Positions 9,115 to 18,969 of a stretch of 64,000 nt of DNA are shown piece by piece. The stretch covers positions 124,001-188,000 of the forward strand of contig NZ_LT721901.1 in assembly GCF_900157375.1 (NCBI RefSeq), given 5' to 3'. Numbering within the stretch: the first letter of the stretch is position 1; each line of letters opens with the position of its first letter. The notes beneath the pieces are model-generated. The model was not told the origin of the DNA. It worked only from the letters and a program-made list of their open reading frames with translations, and ran no database searches. The DNA is from Mycobacterium rhizamassiliense. GTDB lineage: Bacteria; Actinomycetota; Actinomycetes; Mycobacteriales; Mycobacteriaceae. A program made the translations under genes and the position numbers.

Positions 9115-12100
9115 CGACGACCACCACGTCCGCGGAATCGACCGCTGCGCTCTCCTGGGACGCGGAAGCCTCGTCGGAGTCGAGCACACCGGTCAGGTAG
9201 CGCGCCAACGCCGTTGGCGTCGGGTGATCGAAGACGGCGGTGGTCGGCAGCTTCAGCCCAGTGACCGATTTGAGCCGGTTCCGGAACTCGACCGCGCCCA
9301 GCGAATCGAAGCCCAGATCCTTGAACTCCTGGTCGGCACTAACCGCGTCCGCGGAAGCGTGTCCCAGCACCGCGGCCGCATGCGAACGCACGATGTCGAG
9401 CAGTTCGCGTTCCTGATCGGCAGGGCTCATCGACGCGAGCCGCTGCCGGAGGTTGGAACCGGATTCGACAGCCGCGGCAGTGCGCCGTGCCGTGCGGATC
9501 AGGCCGCGGAACATCGACGGCAGTCCCGTCCCCGACGGGTCGGACCGGATGGCGGTGCGGCTGATCTGTGCCGGCATCGCGAACGAGCGCGCCTGCCAGA
9601 GCGCCGCATCGAACAGCGCGAGCGCGTCCTCAGAGGGCATCGGGATGAATCCCATCCGAGACAAACGGGCCCGATCACGCTCGTAGAGATGACCCGTCAT
9701 CCCGCTGGCTTGCGCCCACCATCCCCACGACAGAGCCAGACCCGGCAGCCCCCGGTGTCGGCGATGCTGCGCGAGCCCATCGAGAAACGCGTTGGCGGCC
9801 GCGTAGTTGGCCTGACCAAGGGAACCGAACAAGCTGGCAACCGACGAGAACAAAATGAACGCCGACAGGTCCGCGTCCGCGGTGAGCTCGTGCAGGTTCC
9901 ACGCGGCATCGATCTTCGGCCGCAGCACCTCGTCCAGGTGGCGTGATGTCTGCGCCGCGAACACGGCGTCATTGAGCACCCCGGCGGCGTGAATGACCGC
10001 GGTCAACGGGTGTTCGGCGGGCACCTCGGCCAGCAGCGCCTGCAACGCATCCCGGTCTGCCGCGTCGCACGCCGCGATCCGCACCGACGCGCCGAGCTCA
10101 GTCAGTTCGGATTCGAGCGCTGCGGCACCGTCGGCGGCAAGGCCCCGCCGGCTGATGAGCAGCAGATGGCGCATGCCGTGGCGAGTCACCAGATGCTTCG
10201 CCAGCAGCGCACCAAGCACACCGGTGCCGCCGGTAATCAGCACCGTGCCTTCGGGATTCATCGGCGTCGGCACGCCGAGGACCAGCTTGCCGACGTGGCG
10301 CGCCCGACTCAAGAAGCGGTAGGCATCCAACGCGTGTCGGATGTCCCACGCACGCACCGGCAGGGGTTGCAGCTCACCGCTTTCGAAGAGCTGCACGAGC
10401 TCGCGGAAGATCTCCTGGGCGCGATCGGGACCGGCCTCGAAGACGTCGAAAGCTCGATACCGAACGCCCGGATACTGTGCCGCGATCTCGTCGGCTGACC
10501 GGATCTCCGCCTTGCCCATCTCGATGAACCGCCCGCCGCGAGGCATCAGGCGCAGCGACGCATCGATGAATTCGCCTGTCAGCGAATTGAGTACCATGTC
10601 GACGCCCGCCCCGCCGGTCGCCTCGGAGAATTTCTGCTCGAACTCGACCGTGCGCGAATTCGCGATGTGGTCGTCGTCGAATCCCATGCCGCGCAGGGTC
10701 TCCCATTTGCCCGGGCTGGCCGTCGCATACACCTCGAGACCCCAACGACGGGCAAGTTGCACCGCCGCCATACCAACACCACCGGTCGCGGCGTGCACCA
10801 ATATCCGCTCGCCGGCGCCGGCTTGTGCGAGGTCTGCTAATCCGTAGTAGGCGGTGAGGAACACCGCCGGTACCGCTGCCGCCTGCGCGTAGGTCCACCC
10901 CGACGGGATCGGCACGATCATCCGATGGTCGGCGACGACTACAGATCCCGCGCCGTGGAACATGCCCATCACCCGGTCGCCCGGGACGAAACCGACCACA
11001 TCCTCGGCGACCTCGAGCACGACGCCAGAACCTTCGCCGCCGACATCGGCGGTGGGGTCCGGGTATACCCCGAGTGCAGTCAGGACATCCCGGAAGTTGA
11101 TCCCCGTGCACCGCACGCCGATGCGCACTTCGCCGGGCTCCAAGCCCCGGTCGGACTCGGGCCACGAGCGCAGGAAGACGTTCCGCGAATCCAGCGTGCC
11201 GTTGCCGAGGGTGCTCAGCCGCCAGGTGGAGCCCGCCTCGACGAGTTGGGCGCCCCCGACGCGCTCATCGGCGGGCCGCGCCAGCCGCGGCGCGTAACAC
11301 ACGCCATCGCGGAGCGCGAGCTGTGACTCATCCCGACTCATGGCCTCGATCACCGCAACATCGGCGCCGGACCAGTCGTCGATATCGACCAACATTATTT
11401 GGCCGGGATTCTCGGCCTGTGCGGTCCGCAACAGTCCCCACACGGCGGCCTGGCCCAGGTCGGCGACGTCTTCGGATGAGTCGATCGCGATCGCCCCGTG
11501 GGTGAGCGCCACCAATCGCGCTTCGTCGCTGCGGCTTTCGCTGGACAGCCAATTCTTGACGCGGTGCAGCGCGTGTATCAGCGTCTGCCGGGCACCATCG
11601 GGCAGCTCTGCACCGGTGGAAAGCGTTGGCAGGCAACGCACCACGGTGACGTGATCCGTCGCGACCTCGGCCGCGCCCTCTTTGGGCGCTGCGAGTGCGA
11701 CCCAGTCAAGGGCGTACACCTCGTCATCGGCGGCAGCGCTCACGCGAATCTGACTGGGCGAAACATTTTGCAGGGCGAGCGACTCGATACGGCCGATCGG
11801 ACCACCCCGCACGTCCATCACGGTGATGGAAATCCGGTCACTTTGGTCAAAGGTGATGCGTGCGCGCACCTGTGATGCTCCGACCACATCCAGTGAGATG
11901 CCTTGCCATTCGAACGGCAGTCGGGTGACGTCGGACGCCGCGAGGATGCCGCCGAATGCCGCACCGTGCAGCACGGAGTCGAGCAGCACCGGATGCAAAC
12001 CGAACTTGCCTGCATCGGTCTTCTGCGACTGCTCCGGCAATGCCGCCTCGACGAATACGTCGCCGTTGTGACGCCACGCCGAGTGCAAGCCGCGGAATGT

Positions 12101-15100
12101 CGGTCCGTATTCGTATCCACGGGTGCCCAGCGTTTGATACAGCTCGGAGATGTCGATCGGTTCCGCGCCGGCGGGTGGCCATTGCTCGATCTCGGCCTCG
12201 CCGGTGGGCGCGGCTTCCGGGCCAAGCAGGCCCTCCGCATGGCGCGTCCAGCGCCGGTCGACACCATCGTCGATTCGCGAGTAGATCCGAACCGGGCGGT
12301 CGCCGGACTCAGTCCACTCACCGACGATCACTTGCACTGCCACGCCACGGTTTTCGGCGATGACCAGCGGAGCCATCAGAATGAGCTCATCGATCCGCGG
12401 GGATCCCGCGCATTCTCCCGCGTGCAGGGCCATCTCCACCATGGCCGCACCCGGCACTATCACCGTCCCGAACACCTTGTGGTCGGCGAGCCACGGGTGA
12501 GATGCGAGGGATAGCCGGCCGGTCAGAATGACTTCGTCCGAATCCGCCTGCGCCACTACGGCACCGAGCAGCGGGTGCTCCGCGGCGGTGATGCCGAGAC
12601 CGCTCGCGTTGACGGCCCCGGTGCCGGGGTTCATCCAGTAGCGCTTGTGTTCAAAGGCGTAGGTGGGCAAGTCGATGTGACGAGCACCCGTGTCTTGGAA
12701 CATGCCCGCCCAGTTGGGGGATTTCCCGTTGACATGGGCCTCGGCAGCGGCAAGCAAGACTCCCCTGATGCCGCCCTCGCCACGCCGAAGCGTCCCGACG
12801 ACGGCGTGGTTGTCGCCGTAGTCCTCCAACGACTCCTGGATGCCGATGGTCAACACCGGATGCGGGCTGGATTCGATGAAGGTGTCGAATCCGTTCTCGT
12901 AGGCCCACCGGACGGCCTCTTGGAACAACACCGGCTGCCGCAGACTGGTGAACCAGTAGTCGCCATCGAGGCTCGCGGTGTCCAGCTCGGCGCCGGTGAC
13001 AGCCGAGATGAATGAGATCTCGCCGGTTCGCGGCCGCAGCCCCGAAAGCGACTCGCTCAGCGTCTCCCGCAGTTGATCGACGTGAGCGGAATGGGAGGCG
13101 TAATCGACGGGAATCCGCTTGGCCTGCACGTCTTCCCGCTCGCATGCGGCAATGAGCTCGTCACACGCGGCAGCGTCCCCGGTGACGACGGTCGACGACG
13201 GACCATTATGCGCGGCAACGGAAATCGATTCCGCCCACGGTTCGATGAGTGCGAGAACCTGTTCGACCGGCCGCGCGATCGAAACCATGCCGCCCGTTCC
13301 CGCGAGTGCGGTGAGCGCCTTGCTGCGCAAGGTGACTACCTGCGCTGCCTCGCGCAACGAAAGGGCGCCCGCAACGTAGGCCGCCGCAATCTCGCCCTGC
13401 GAATGGCCAAGCACGGCGTCCGGTTCGATCCCCTGCGCTCGCCACTCGGCGGCCAGCGACACCATCACCGCAAAGAGGACTGGCTGCACCACGTCGACCC
13501 GATCGAGGTCCGCAGCGCCGGCGTCATTGCGCACAACGTCAAGCAGCGACCAGTCGACGAACTCGGCGAAAGCCTTGTCGCAGAGCCGCATCTGATCGCC
13601 GAAAGCCGGCGCGGAGTCCAGCAGGTCGACCGCCATGTCCGCCCATTGCGATCCCTGCCCGGGGAAGACGAAGACCGTTCGGCCCGCCGCGGTGGCTTTC
13701 CCGGTTACTACGTTGGGTGCAGGCTCGCTTCCGGCGATCGCCGTCAGTCCACTCAACAATTCGTCGCGGTCGGATCCGAGCGCAACCGCGCGGTGGTCGA
13801 AGAGCGTCCGGGTGGTGATCAGGGAATACGCGACGTCGCCAGGATCCAGGTCGGGGTGTTGCTGAACGAACGACCGCAACCGGGCCGCTTGGCCGGCCAA
13901 TCCGGATGCCGACTTTGCGGACAATATCCAGGGGACGACGGGCGGACGCTCGGCAGTCGGCTCCTCGGCCTCAGCCTCCGCGGGCGCCTGTTCGAGTATC
14001 ACGTGGGCGTTCGTCCCGCTGATGCCGTATGACGACACGCCGGCGCGCCTCGGCTGGTCCGGCCGGTCCGGCCAGGCGCGGGCGCCGGCGACCACCTCGA
14101 TGGTTCCGGACGACCAATCCACTTGCGGTGTGGGCGAATCCAGATTCAGCGTCGCGGGCACCACACCGTGCCGGATCGACTCGATGGCCTTGATCATCCC
14201 CGCGACGCCGGACGCCTGCTGGGAATGACCGATGTTCGATTTGACCGAGCCGACCAGCAGTGGCTGCGCGGCCGAATGCCCGGCGCCGTACGTCGCCTGC
14301 AGCGCTCGGGCCTCGATCGGGTCGCCCACCATGGTTCCTGTGCCATGCGCCTCGACCACGGCAACATCGCCGGCATCCAAACCTGCGTTGGCCAGGGCTC
14401 GCCGGATCACCTTTTGCTGCGCCGAATCGCTGGGGGCCGACAGCCCGTCGGAGGCTCCGTCCTGGCCGACGGCACTGCCCCGGATCAGCGCTATCACCGG
14501 GTAACCGAGGCGGCGCGCGGACGACAGCGTGGTTATCACCAGCACACCGGCACCCTCGGCAACGCCGAACCCGTCCGCCGCCGCCGCGAACGGCTTGCTT
14601 CGGCCGTCTTCAGCCATCGCGCGATGCCGTCCGAGCCCGACCATGATACTCGGGGAGCAGACTACGGTGGCCCCACCCACCACCGCTAAGCCACATTCGC
14701 CCGACCGCAACGATTGGATCGCGAGGTGCACCGCGACCAGAGACGACGAGCAGGAGGTGTCCACCGTCACTGCCGGGCCCTCGAGCCCAAGGGTGTAGGA
14801 CACCCGGCCCGACGCCACACCGGTCGTGGTGCCCGTCGCGAGATAGCCGGCAAATCCCTCGGTTTCGTCGCAGATGCGCGGGCCGTACTCCTGCCCGCCC
14901 ACGCCGAAGAAAACTCCGGTATCGCTCCCGTGCAAAGAATTCGGGTCGATCCTTGACCGCTCCAAAGCTTCCCACGCTGCCTCGAGCAACAGTCGCTGCT
15001 GGGGGTCGATGGCTTCGGCTTCGCGCGGACCGATCCCGAAGAACGCCGGGTCGAAATCACCCACGTTCGAAACGAACGATCCGGCGCGGACATAGGTGGC

Positions 15101-15310
15101 CCGTGGCGCCTCGGGGTCGGGTCCAAATAGCGCGTCGAGATCCCAGCCGCGGTCGGTCGGGAACTCCGAGTTCGCGTCGCGCTCCTCAATGAGCAGCTGC
15201 CACAGGTCGTCCGGCGAGCTAACCCCACCTGGGAAGCGGCAGCCCATCCCGAGAATCGCGATCGGTTCGGCGCCGCGCTCGTGCGCGTCGTTGACTCGGT
15301 GGTTTGACAT
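9107..15310 (-). CDS. Type I polyketide synthase, single reducing module KS-AT-DH-ER-KR-ACP
   Basis: About 2067 aa from the ATG at 15310 (GGAG just upstream, 14 residues before the KS; the frame stays open to 15442 but that part looks non-coding). KS: Cys187 in DTSCSS, then EAHGTGT and KSNIGH. AT: GHSQGE near residue 635 and YASHS near 737, the methylmalonyl-CoA type. [13 protein letters not shown] near 940. [10 protein letters not shown] near 1505. KR: GGTGVLG near 1695 and an S-Y-N triad (QANYAAAN) near 1835. [13 protein letters not shown] near 2001. All domains keep their key residues, so it should make methyl-branched, fully reduced chains, in the style of the mycobacterial Mas/Pks family. 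No fadD, pap or thioesterase gene is adjacent, so product and paralogue name stay open. Confidence 0.93.
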   Translation of the reverse strand: MSNHRVNDAHERGAEPIAILGMGCRFPGGVSSPDDLWQLLIEERDANSEFPTDRGWDLDALFGPDPEAPRATYVRAGSFVSNVGDFDPAFFGIGPREAEAIDPQQRLLLEAAWEALERSRIDPNSLHGSDTGVFFGVGGQEYGPRICDETEGFAGYLATGTTTGVASGRVSYTLGLEGPAVTVDTSCSSSLVAVHLAIQSLRSGECGLAVVGGATVVCSPSIMVGLGRHRAMAEDGRSKPFAAAADGFGVAEGAGVLVITTLSSARRLGYPVIALIRGSAVGQDGASDGLSAPSDSAQQKVIRRALANAGLDAGDVAVVEAHGTGTMVGDPIEARALQATYGAGHSAAQPLLVGSVKSNIGHSQQASGVAGMIKAIESIRHGVVPATLNLDSPTPQVDWSSGTIEVVAGARAWPDRPDQPRRAGVSSYGISGTNAHVILEQAPAEAEAEEPTAERPPVVPWILSAKSASGLAGQAARLRSFVQQHPDLDPGDVAYSLITTRTLFDHRAVALGSDRDELLSGLTAIAGSEPAPNVVTGKATAAGRTVFVFPGQGSQWADMAVDLLDSAPAFGDQMRLCDKAFAEFVDWSLLDVVRNDAGAADLDRVDVVQPVLFAVMVSLAAEWRAQGIEPDAVLGHSQGEIAAAYVAGALSLREAAQVVTLRSKALTALAGTGGMVSIARPVEQVLALIEPWAESISVAAHNGPSSTVVTGDAAACDELIAACEREDVQAKRIPVDYASHSAHVDQLRETLSESLSGLRPRTGEISFISAVTGAELDTASLDGDYWFTSLRQPVLFQEAVRWAYENGFDTFIESSPHPVLTIGIQESLEDYGDNHAVVGTLRRGEGGIRGVLLAAAEAHVNGKSPNWAGMFQDTGARHIDLPTYAFEHKRYWMNPGTGAVNASGLGITAAEHPLLGAVVAQADSDEVILTGRLSLASHPWLADHKVFGTVIVPGAAMVEMALHAGECAGSPRIDELILMAPLVIAENRGVAVQVIVGEWTESGDRPVRIYSRIDDGVDRRWTRHAEGLLGPEAAPTGEAEIEQWPPAGAEPIDISELYQTLGTRGYEYGPTFRGLHSAWRHNGDVFVEAALPEQSQKTDAGKFGLHPVLLDSVLHGAAFGGILAASDVTRLPFEWQGISLDVVGASQVRARITFDQSDRISITVMDVRGGPIGRIESLALQNVSPSQIRVSAAADDEVYALDWVALAAPKEGAAEVATDHVTVVRCLPTLSTGAELPDGARQTLIHALHRVKNWLSSESRSDEARLVALTHGAIAIDSSEDVADLGQAAVWGLLRTAQAENPGQIMLVDIDDWSGADVAVIEAMSRDESQLALRDGVCYAPRLARPADERVGGAQLVEAGSTWRLSTLGNGTLDSRNVFLRSWPESDRGLEPGEVRIGVRCTGINFRDVLTALGVYPDPTADVGGEGSGVVLEVAEDVVGFVPGDRVMGMFHGAGSVVVADHRMIVPIPSGWTYAQAAAVPAVFLTAYYGLADLAQAGAGERILVHAATGGVGMAAVQLARRWGLEVYATASPGKWETLRGMGFDDDHIANSRTVEFEQKFSEATGGAGVDMVLNSLTGEFIDASLRLMPRGGRFIEMGKAEIRSADEIAAQYPGVRYRAFDVFEAGPDRAQEIFRELVQLFESGELQPLPVRAWDIRHALDAYRFLSRARHVGKLVLGVPTPMNPEGTVLITGGTGVLGALLAKHLVTRHGMRHLLLISRRGLAADGAAALESELTELGASVRIAACDAADRDALQALLAEVPAEHPLTAVIHAAGVLNDAVFAAQTSRHLDEVLRPKIDAAWNLHELTADADLSAFILFSSVASLFGSLGQANYAAANAFLDGLAQHRRHRGLPGLALSWGWWAQASGMTGHLYERDRARLSRMGFIPMPSEDALALFDAALWQARSFAMPAQISRTAIRSDPSGTGLPSMFRGLIRTARRTAAAVESGSNLRQRLASMSPADQERELLDIVRSHAAAVLGHASADAVSADQEFKDLGFDSLGAVEFRNRLKSVTGLKLPTTAVFDHPTPTALARYLTGVLDSDEASASQESAAVDSADVVVVAS

Positions 15311-15731
15311 GTGGCTCCGTTCGTTCGCGACCAACTCCGCGAAGCAGTGGTCAATATCCACAGCAGTCCCATCGGCGCCCCCGCGCCTGACTGCCGCTCG
15401 GATTCGGAGACTCCCCGCGATCTTTGAGGGGAAATCCGGCACATTTTTCGATTAGGTCACGTGGACGTCGCCCTACAACACCCCCGGGCGAAGCGATTCG
15501 ACGCGCGAGGCATCGAACTCAGTTCCCGCAGTGCGAGACCCAGTGCGAGTTCACAGGGGGGAGATGAGAGTCGAAGCCATCGACTGGAACACTATCCGTC
15601 CCTGTTGACGCGGAGGCGGCTTTCGGTGAACACACTCGTTTTCTCAGCAAAAACTCAGTTGAGCTGCCGAGATTCGAGCCCGACCGGCTACCCCGCCACG
15701 GCGCTTGAACTGCCGATTCGTTCGAAACCGG
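15311..15731. other. Intergenic region upstream of the PKS gene
   Basis: About 420 bases. The part near 15311-15460 must hold the PKS promoter; no clear -10/-35 pair was recognised. The only notable structure is the ssrA-3'-end-like sequence at 15661-15720 (listed separately). No convincing gene. Confidence 0.4.
15661..15720. repeat. Degenerate ssrA-end/attachment-site relic A
   Basis: 15661-15682 matches the ssrA 3' end on the plus strand in 19 of 22 positions (GAGCTGCCG followed by a TCGAGCCCG variant). The next 40 bases resemble what follows the attachment site at 25880, sharing a tGAACTGCCGxTTCGTTC block at nearly the same distance. This looks like an old attachment-site scar of a related element. 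Confidence 0.45.
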
Positions 15732-16430
15732 CTAACCAGCCTCGATGGCCGCAACAGTTGCGGCCGCCTCGGGCCCACAGGCGCGTTGGAGGTTCACGGG
15801 GCCGCCAGCCAGCAAATCGTTGACGCGGCGCTTGAGGTCGCCCGAGGAGAGATGGGCATAGAGGTTCGCGCCCGGACACGACGTCTGTGCCAGATCGCGG
15901 TGGCCGGCCAAGCTGTCGGTGGCGATGTGAAACGTCTGCGTCGCCCAGGCGAACGCGACAGCGGCTGCGTGCAGCTGGGCCTCCGAAACGGCTTCTTGGT
16001 CGAAGTCCCCTTCGCAGAGGACCAGGAAGTGTCCGGTGGTGTCGTAGTCCGTCGCGGTGTCACCCGCGATCGCCGGCGTGCGCAGTTCGTAGACGTTGCC
16101 GTCGCGGTCGATACCCACGTGATACGCGATGTCGACCCACCCCTTGGTGTCTTGGTGGTAGCGCTGGTCCTGACGCAGCCGGCCCGGGGCGTTGCGGTTG
16201 TCGCCGAGGACGACGGCCTCGTGGTGCAGGGTCATGCGGGTGATGGTGTGAGGCTTACCGCCGGCTCGGGCGGGACGCGCGCCCCAGGCATCCCGGCACA
16301 GCATGACGGCCGAAGACGAGTTGAGCGGGGATGCGGATGCGGTGGTCGATTGGCCGCAGCCGCTGACCATCGCCGCCGCCCCGGCGCCTCCGACCAGCTG
16401 GAGCAGCTGGCGACGGCTTACTGGCTCCAT
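15732..16430 (-). CDS. N-acetylmuramoyl-L-alanine amidase (PGRP fold), exported
   Basis: 232 aa from the ATG at 16430. The N-terminus MEPVSRRQLLQLVGGAGAAA with SGCG resembles a twin-Arg-type lipoprotein signal (Cys near residue 25). The amidase_2/PGRP domain follows with zinc ligands in TLHHEAV, GHRDL and SCPGANLY. It would cleave the lactyl-amide bond between MurNAc and the stem peptide, outside the membrane. It lies 58 bases after the beta-lactamase-like gene; from memory the same gene order occurs at Rv3593-Rv3594 in M. tuberculosis. Confidence 0.8.
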   Translation of the reverse strand: MEPVSRRQLLQLVGGAGAAAMVSGCGQSTTASASPLNSSSAVMLCRDAWGARPARAGGKPHTITRMTLHHEAVVLGDNRNAPGRLRQDQRYHQDTKGWVDIAYHVGIDRDGNVYELRTPAIAGDTATDYDTTGHFLVLCEGDFDQEAVSEAQLHAAAVAFAWATQTFHIATDSLAGHRDLAQTSCPGANLYAHLSSGDLKRRVNDLLAGGPVNLQRACGPEAAATVAAIEAG

Positions 16431-16488
16431 GCTGAACACGATACGAATCGCTGTGGTCACTGGGATCGGTACGGCGAAACGAACCGGT

Positions 16489-18000
16489 TCACAGACCGAG
16501 GGCCCGCGCACTCGCCGTCGCAACGTCGCCGCGCAGGATCGACATGGGTGGACTGCCCCGGACATGGATCGAGTTCGAGAGCAGGACGACGTAGGTATCG
16601 GAGCCCGGGTCCAGCCAAAGCGAGGTGCCGGTGAAGCCGGTATGGCCGAAGCTTCCGATGGGAAAGACGACGCCCCGCGCCGTGGAGTCGGCGGTGTCGA
16701 TATCCCAGCCGACGCCACGCAGGTTTGCACCGGCGATGGCCGGATAGTGCGGCGCGAGCAGCGGATCGGCTGCATTCGGTGTACTTGCGACGGCGGCCCG
16801 CGCGGCGGCATTCGCCGCATCGATTTGCTGCGCGTTGTGTCCCGGCTGCTGCGGACTCGTCATCGACTCCAAAGTCTTTTGCGCCAAAGGGAATTGGCTC
16901 GGGCGGCCCGCGAGTCGATCGAGCAGAGCCTGCGCGAAGATGCCCACGTCGTGTGCCGTCGAGAACACGCCTGAATGCCCGGCCACGCCACCCATGCGCC
17001 GCGCCGTCGTGTCCTGCACGGTGCCCCGCAGCAGGTGATCGAGATCGGGGTTGTTGCCCGGATCGGCCCGCCCTTCTTCGTCGCGGGCGGTCGGAGCGAT
17101 GCGCGGCAACAGATCGACGTCCCAGGTGCCGGCGGGACACGCGTCGTGCGCCCAGTCTTGTGGCACGGGAGCCCAGGCGATCGCGGATCCCAACGTGGTG
17201 TGCGAACCGCAGGCTTTGGCGACCGGGAGGTAGTGGGTATCGGTCAGGCGAAGCGGGTCGAAGATCTGACCCTGGACGTATACGTCCAGGGACTCACCGG
17301 TGGCCTTCTCGACCAGCGCGCCCAGCAGCAGGAAGTTGATATCCGAGTACTGGAAACGCTCGCCGGGAGCAGACTCCAGCGGTGTCGTCAGCGCACGACG
17401 AATGCCCTCCGCCTTGTCCGCACCGTTCAGTCCCCACGGATCTCCCAGATTGACGTCGCCCGGTAAGCCGGAAGTGTGCGTGAGCAGCATGCGGACGGTC
17501 ACCTGCGCGCGCCGAGGATCGCCCGCGGTGTTGAAGTCCGGCAGGTACTGCTGCACGGGATCGTCGAACGCGACCATGCCCTTTTCGTAGAGCTGCATGA
17601 CTGCGGTTGCCGTGGCGAGGCTCTTCGTCAACGACGCCAAGTCGAAGATCGTGTCCTCGGTCATCGGCTCCGCCGGTGCGGGCAGCCCATCCAACCCGGG
17701 TTCGTCAGCGAGCTTGCGCGAGCCGTACGCCTGATGGAAGGCGATCTTGCCGCCGTGCCCGACGACAATCACAGCGCCCGGGAGTTTGTTAGCCGCGATC
17801 GCATCGTTGATCAGCTGCGAGACCTTTGCGAAATCGGGTGCGGGAGCCGCAGCTGGTGCCTGCTTTGCCTGTCCTTCATTGCTCGTCGCCGTGTGTGCCG
17901 CATCGCCACGCGAGCAGGCCGCAACAAATGCAATGGCGACGATTCCGATCGCGATGGCCCGTCGGACTGAGCGACTGCGGGCCTCGTGCGAAGGACGCAT
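16489..18000 (-). CDS. Beta-lactamase-like serine hydrolase lipoprotein
   Basis: 503 aa from the ATG at 18000 (a GTG at 18024 is the alternative). Lipobox VAAC after a hydrophobic signal, then an Ala/Pro linker. The class C beta-lactamase/DD-peptidase-like domain shows SLTKS (SxxK nucleophile) and YSDIN (YxN), and FGHTGFTG as the third (KTG-like) box. Such proteins act on peptidoglycan or small esters outside the membrane; whether it hydrolyses beta-lactams cannot be told. Transcribed with the downstream amidase, suggesting a cell-wall role. Possibly equivalent to LpqF, uncertain. Confidence 0.8.
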   Translation of the reverse strand: MRPSHEARSRSVRRAIAIGIVAIAFVAACSRGDAAHTATSNEGQAKQAPAAAPAPDFAKVSQLINDAIAANKLPGAVIVVGHGGKIAFHQAYGSRKLADEPGLDGLPAPAEPMTEDTIFDLASLTKSLATATAVMQLYEKGMVAFDDPVQQYLPDFNTAGDPRRAQVTVRMLLTHTSGLPGDVNLGDPWGLNGADKAEGIRRALTTPLESAPGERFQYSDINFLLLGALVEKATGESLDVYVQGQIFDPLRLTDTHYLPVAKACGSHTTLGSAIAWAPVPQDWAHDACPAGTWDVDLLPRIAPTARDEEGRADPGNNPDLDHLLRGTVQDTTARRMGGVAGHSGVFSTAHDVGIFAQALLDRLAGRPSQFPLAQKTLESMTSPQQPGHNAQQIDAANAAARAAVASTPNAADPLLAPHYPAIAGANLRGVGWDIDTADSTARGVVFPIGSFGHTGFTGTSLWLDPGSDTYVVLLSNSIHVRGSPPMSILRGDVATASARALGL

Positions 18001-18127
18001 GATCTCAGTGTCCACGGTGTCCACGGTGTCGACGATCGAGTACCGGTGCCGCTGGAAACCGGGCGAGGCATTCGGTCAAACCGCATTGAGCGCAATCGCT
18101 TGTCGACACACGAGAGATACTGAAGAC

Positions 18128-18565
18128 GTGAGCCTCATCCATGCCGAGTTGGTCGAAAAGTTGCACTTTGGCGACGATGCGGTCTTGTTGGCTATGGACA
18201 GCGAAGGGGTTGACGACGTCCTTGCGGCGGTAACGCAGGCTGCGCAGCGGAGAACGGCGCAGCTGGATCACGGCGCGACGGTGCACCAATTTCTCATCCA
18301 GCCAGGCGCGGCCGACGTAGACTTCGGCGCGGCTAGCGTCGTCTGGCGACTTGACTCCGCCGTAGCCGCAGAACTCATCGAGCTGCTGACCGAGATGCAC
18401 GATCACCCTGGCGCAGGCCACCATTACGTGGATATATCGGCGCCCGCAGACATGCTCGTGCTCTCACAAAACGAATACCCGTTGAAGGGTGAACGAGCAC
18501 GATCAGGGCCTAAGCAAAGGCCGCACTACTTCGACAAGTCATCGGGCCAACCCTTGAGCAGTTGA
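18128..18565 (+). CDS. Hypothetical protein
   Basis: 145 aa from the GTG at 18128 (MSLIHAELVEKLHFGDDAVL). Acidic, no membrane segment, no recognised motif; the middle reads like a mixed alpha/beta domain (FLIQPGAADVDFGAASVVWR). It is divergent from the lipoprotein gene. The last 25 residues are basic and of different character, so the natural end may have been altered by the nearby relic C. Confidence 0.5.
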   Translation: MSLIHAELVEKLHFGDDAVLLAMDSEGVDDVLAAVTQAAQRRTAQLDHGATVHQFLIQPGAADVDFGAASVVWRLDSAVAAELIELLTEMHDHPGAGHHYVDISAPADMLVLSQNEYPLKGERARSGPKQRPHYFDKSSGQPLSS

Positions 18566-18607
18566 AGGCGATCGTCTTTGAGCTGACCACGATGGACATT
18601 GGTGCAA

Positions 18608-18640
18608 GCCGCCGAGAGTCGAACCCGACCCTCTACCAAG
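18608..18640. repeat. Degenerate ssrA-end/attachment-site relic C
   Basis: About 28 of 33 positions match the element-side attachment site at 25861-25893, including TCGAACCCGAC and CTCTACCA. This is a second scar of the same kind as at 15661. It overlaps the end of the small zinc-finger gene, whose stop codon lies inside the scar. Confidence 0.45.
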
Positions 18641-18848
18641 CGGTTTCGCGCCGAGCCTTATCTTTCACGTGGGTGGAGCAGCAATGCACCATCTCGCAAT
18701 GGAACCGGTCACTGCATTCCTGCGAGCAATAAATTGACGCGGCCGGAAGCCAATCCGGATCGGACAAGTCACGCGGTCGGTCATTCGGATCGAATGTGTG
18801 GCCGCAATGCACGCAGGTCTTTATCTTGACCTTGGTCTTGGTAGCCAT
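18633..18848 (-). CDS. Small zinc-ribbon-like protein
   Basis: 71 aa, basic N-terminus, CVHCGHTFDPNDR followed by YCSQECSDRFHC: two Cys pairs that would bind one zinc, with additional His/Cys downstream. The start is an ATG at 18848. The stop (TAG) is supplied by sequence resembling the attachment-site relic, so the C-terminus may be a junction product. Function unknown; nucleic-acid binding is possible. Confidence 0.6.
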   Translation of the reverse strand: MATKTKVKIKTCVHCGHTFDPNDRPRDLSDPDWLPAASIYCSQECSDRFHCEMVHCCSTHVKDKARRETAW

Positions 18849-18969
18849 GTAGCTCAGAGTACGCGCGATTGCCCTAAATCAATGGCGTGAATTTCGATCT
18901 ATTTTCGTTAGCTTTATTCACGAATTTTGTTTACACGCTTTCGAATACCGACGTGTGCCGTGCTGGACG

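Noticed and set aside
15461..15823. Plus-strand open frame upstream of the PKS gene
   Set aside because: It runs through the ssrA-like relic and into the amidase 3' end antisense; no ribosome site, and composition is not protein-like.
18601..18645. Possible minus-strand tRNA gene
   Set aside because: Only a T-arm-like 3' part is present; no matching acceptor 5' strand, D-arm or anticodon arm.
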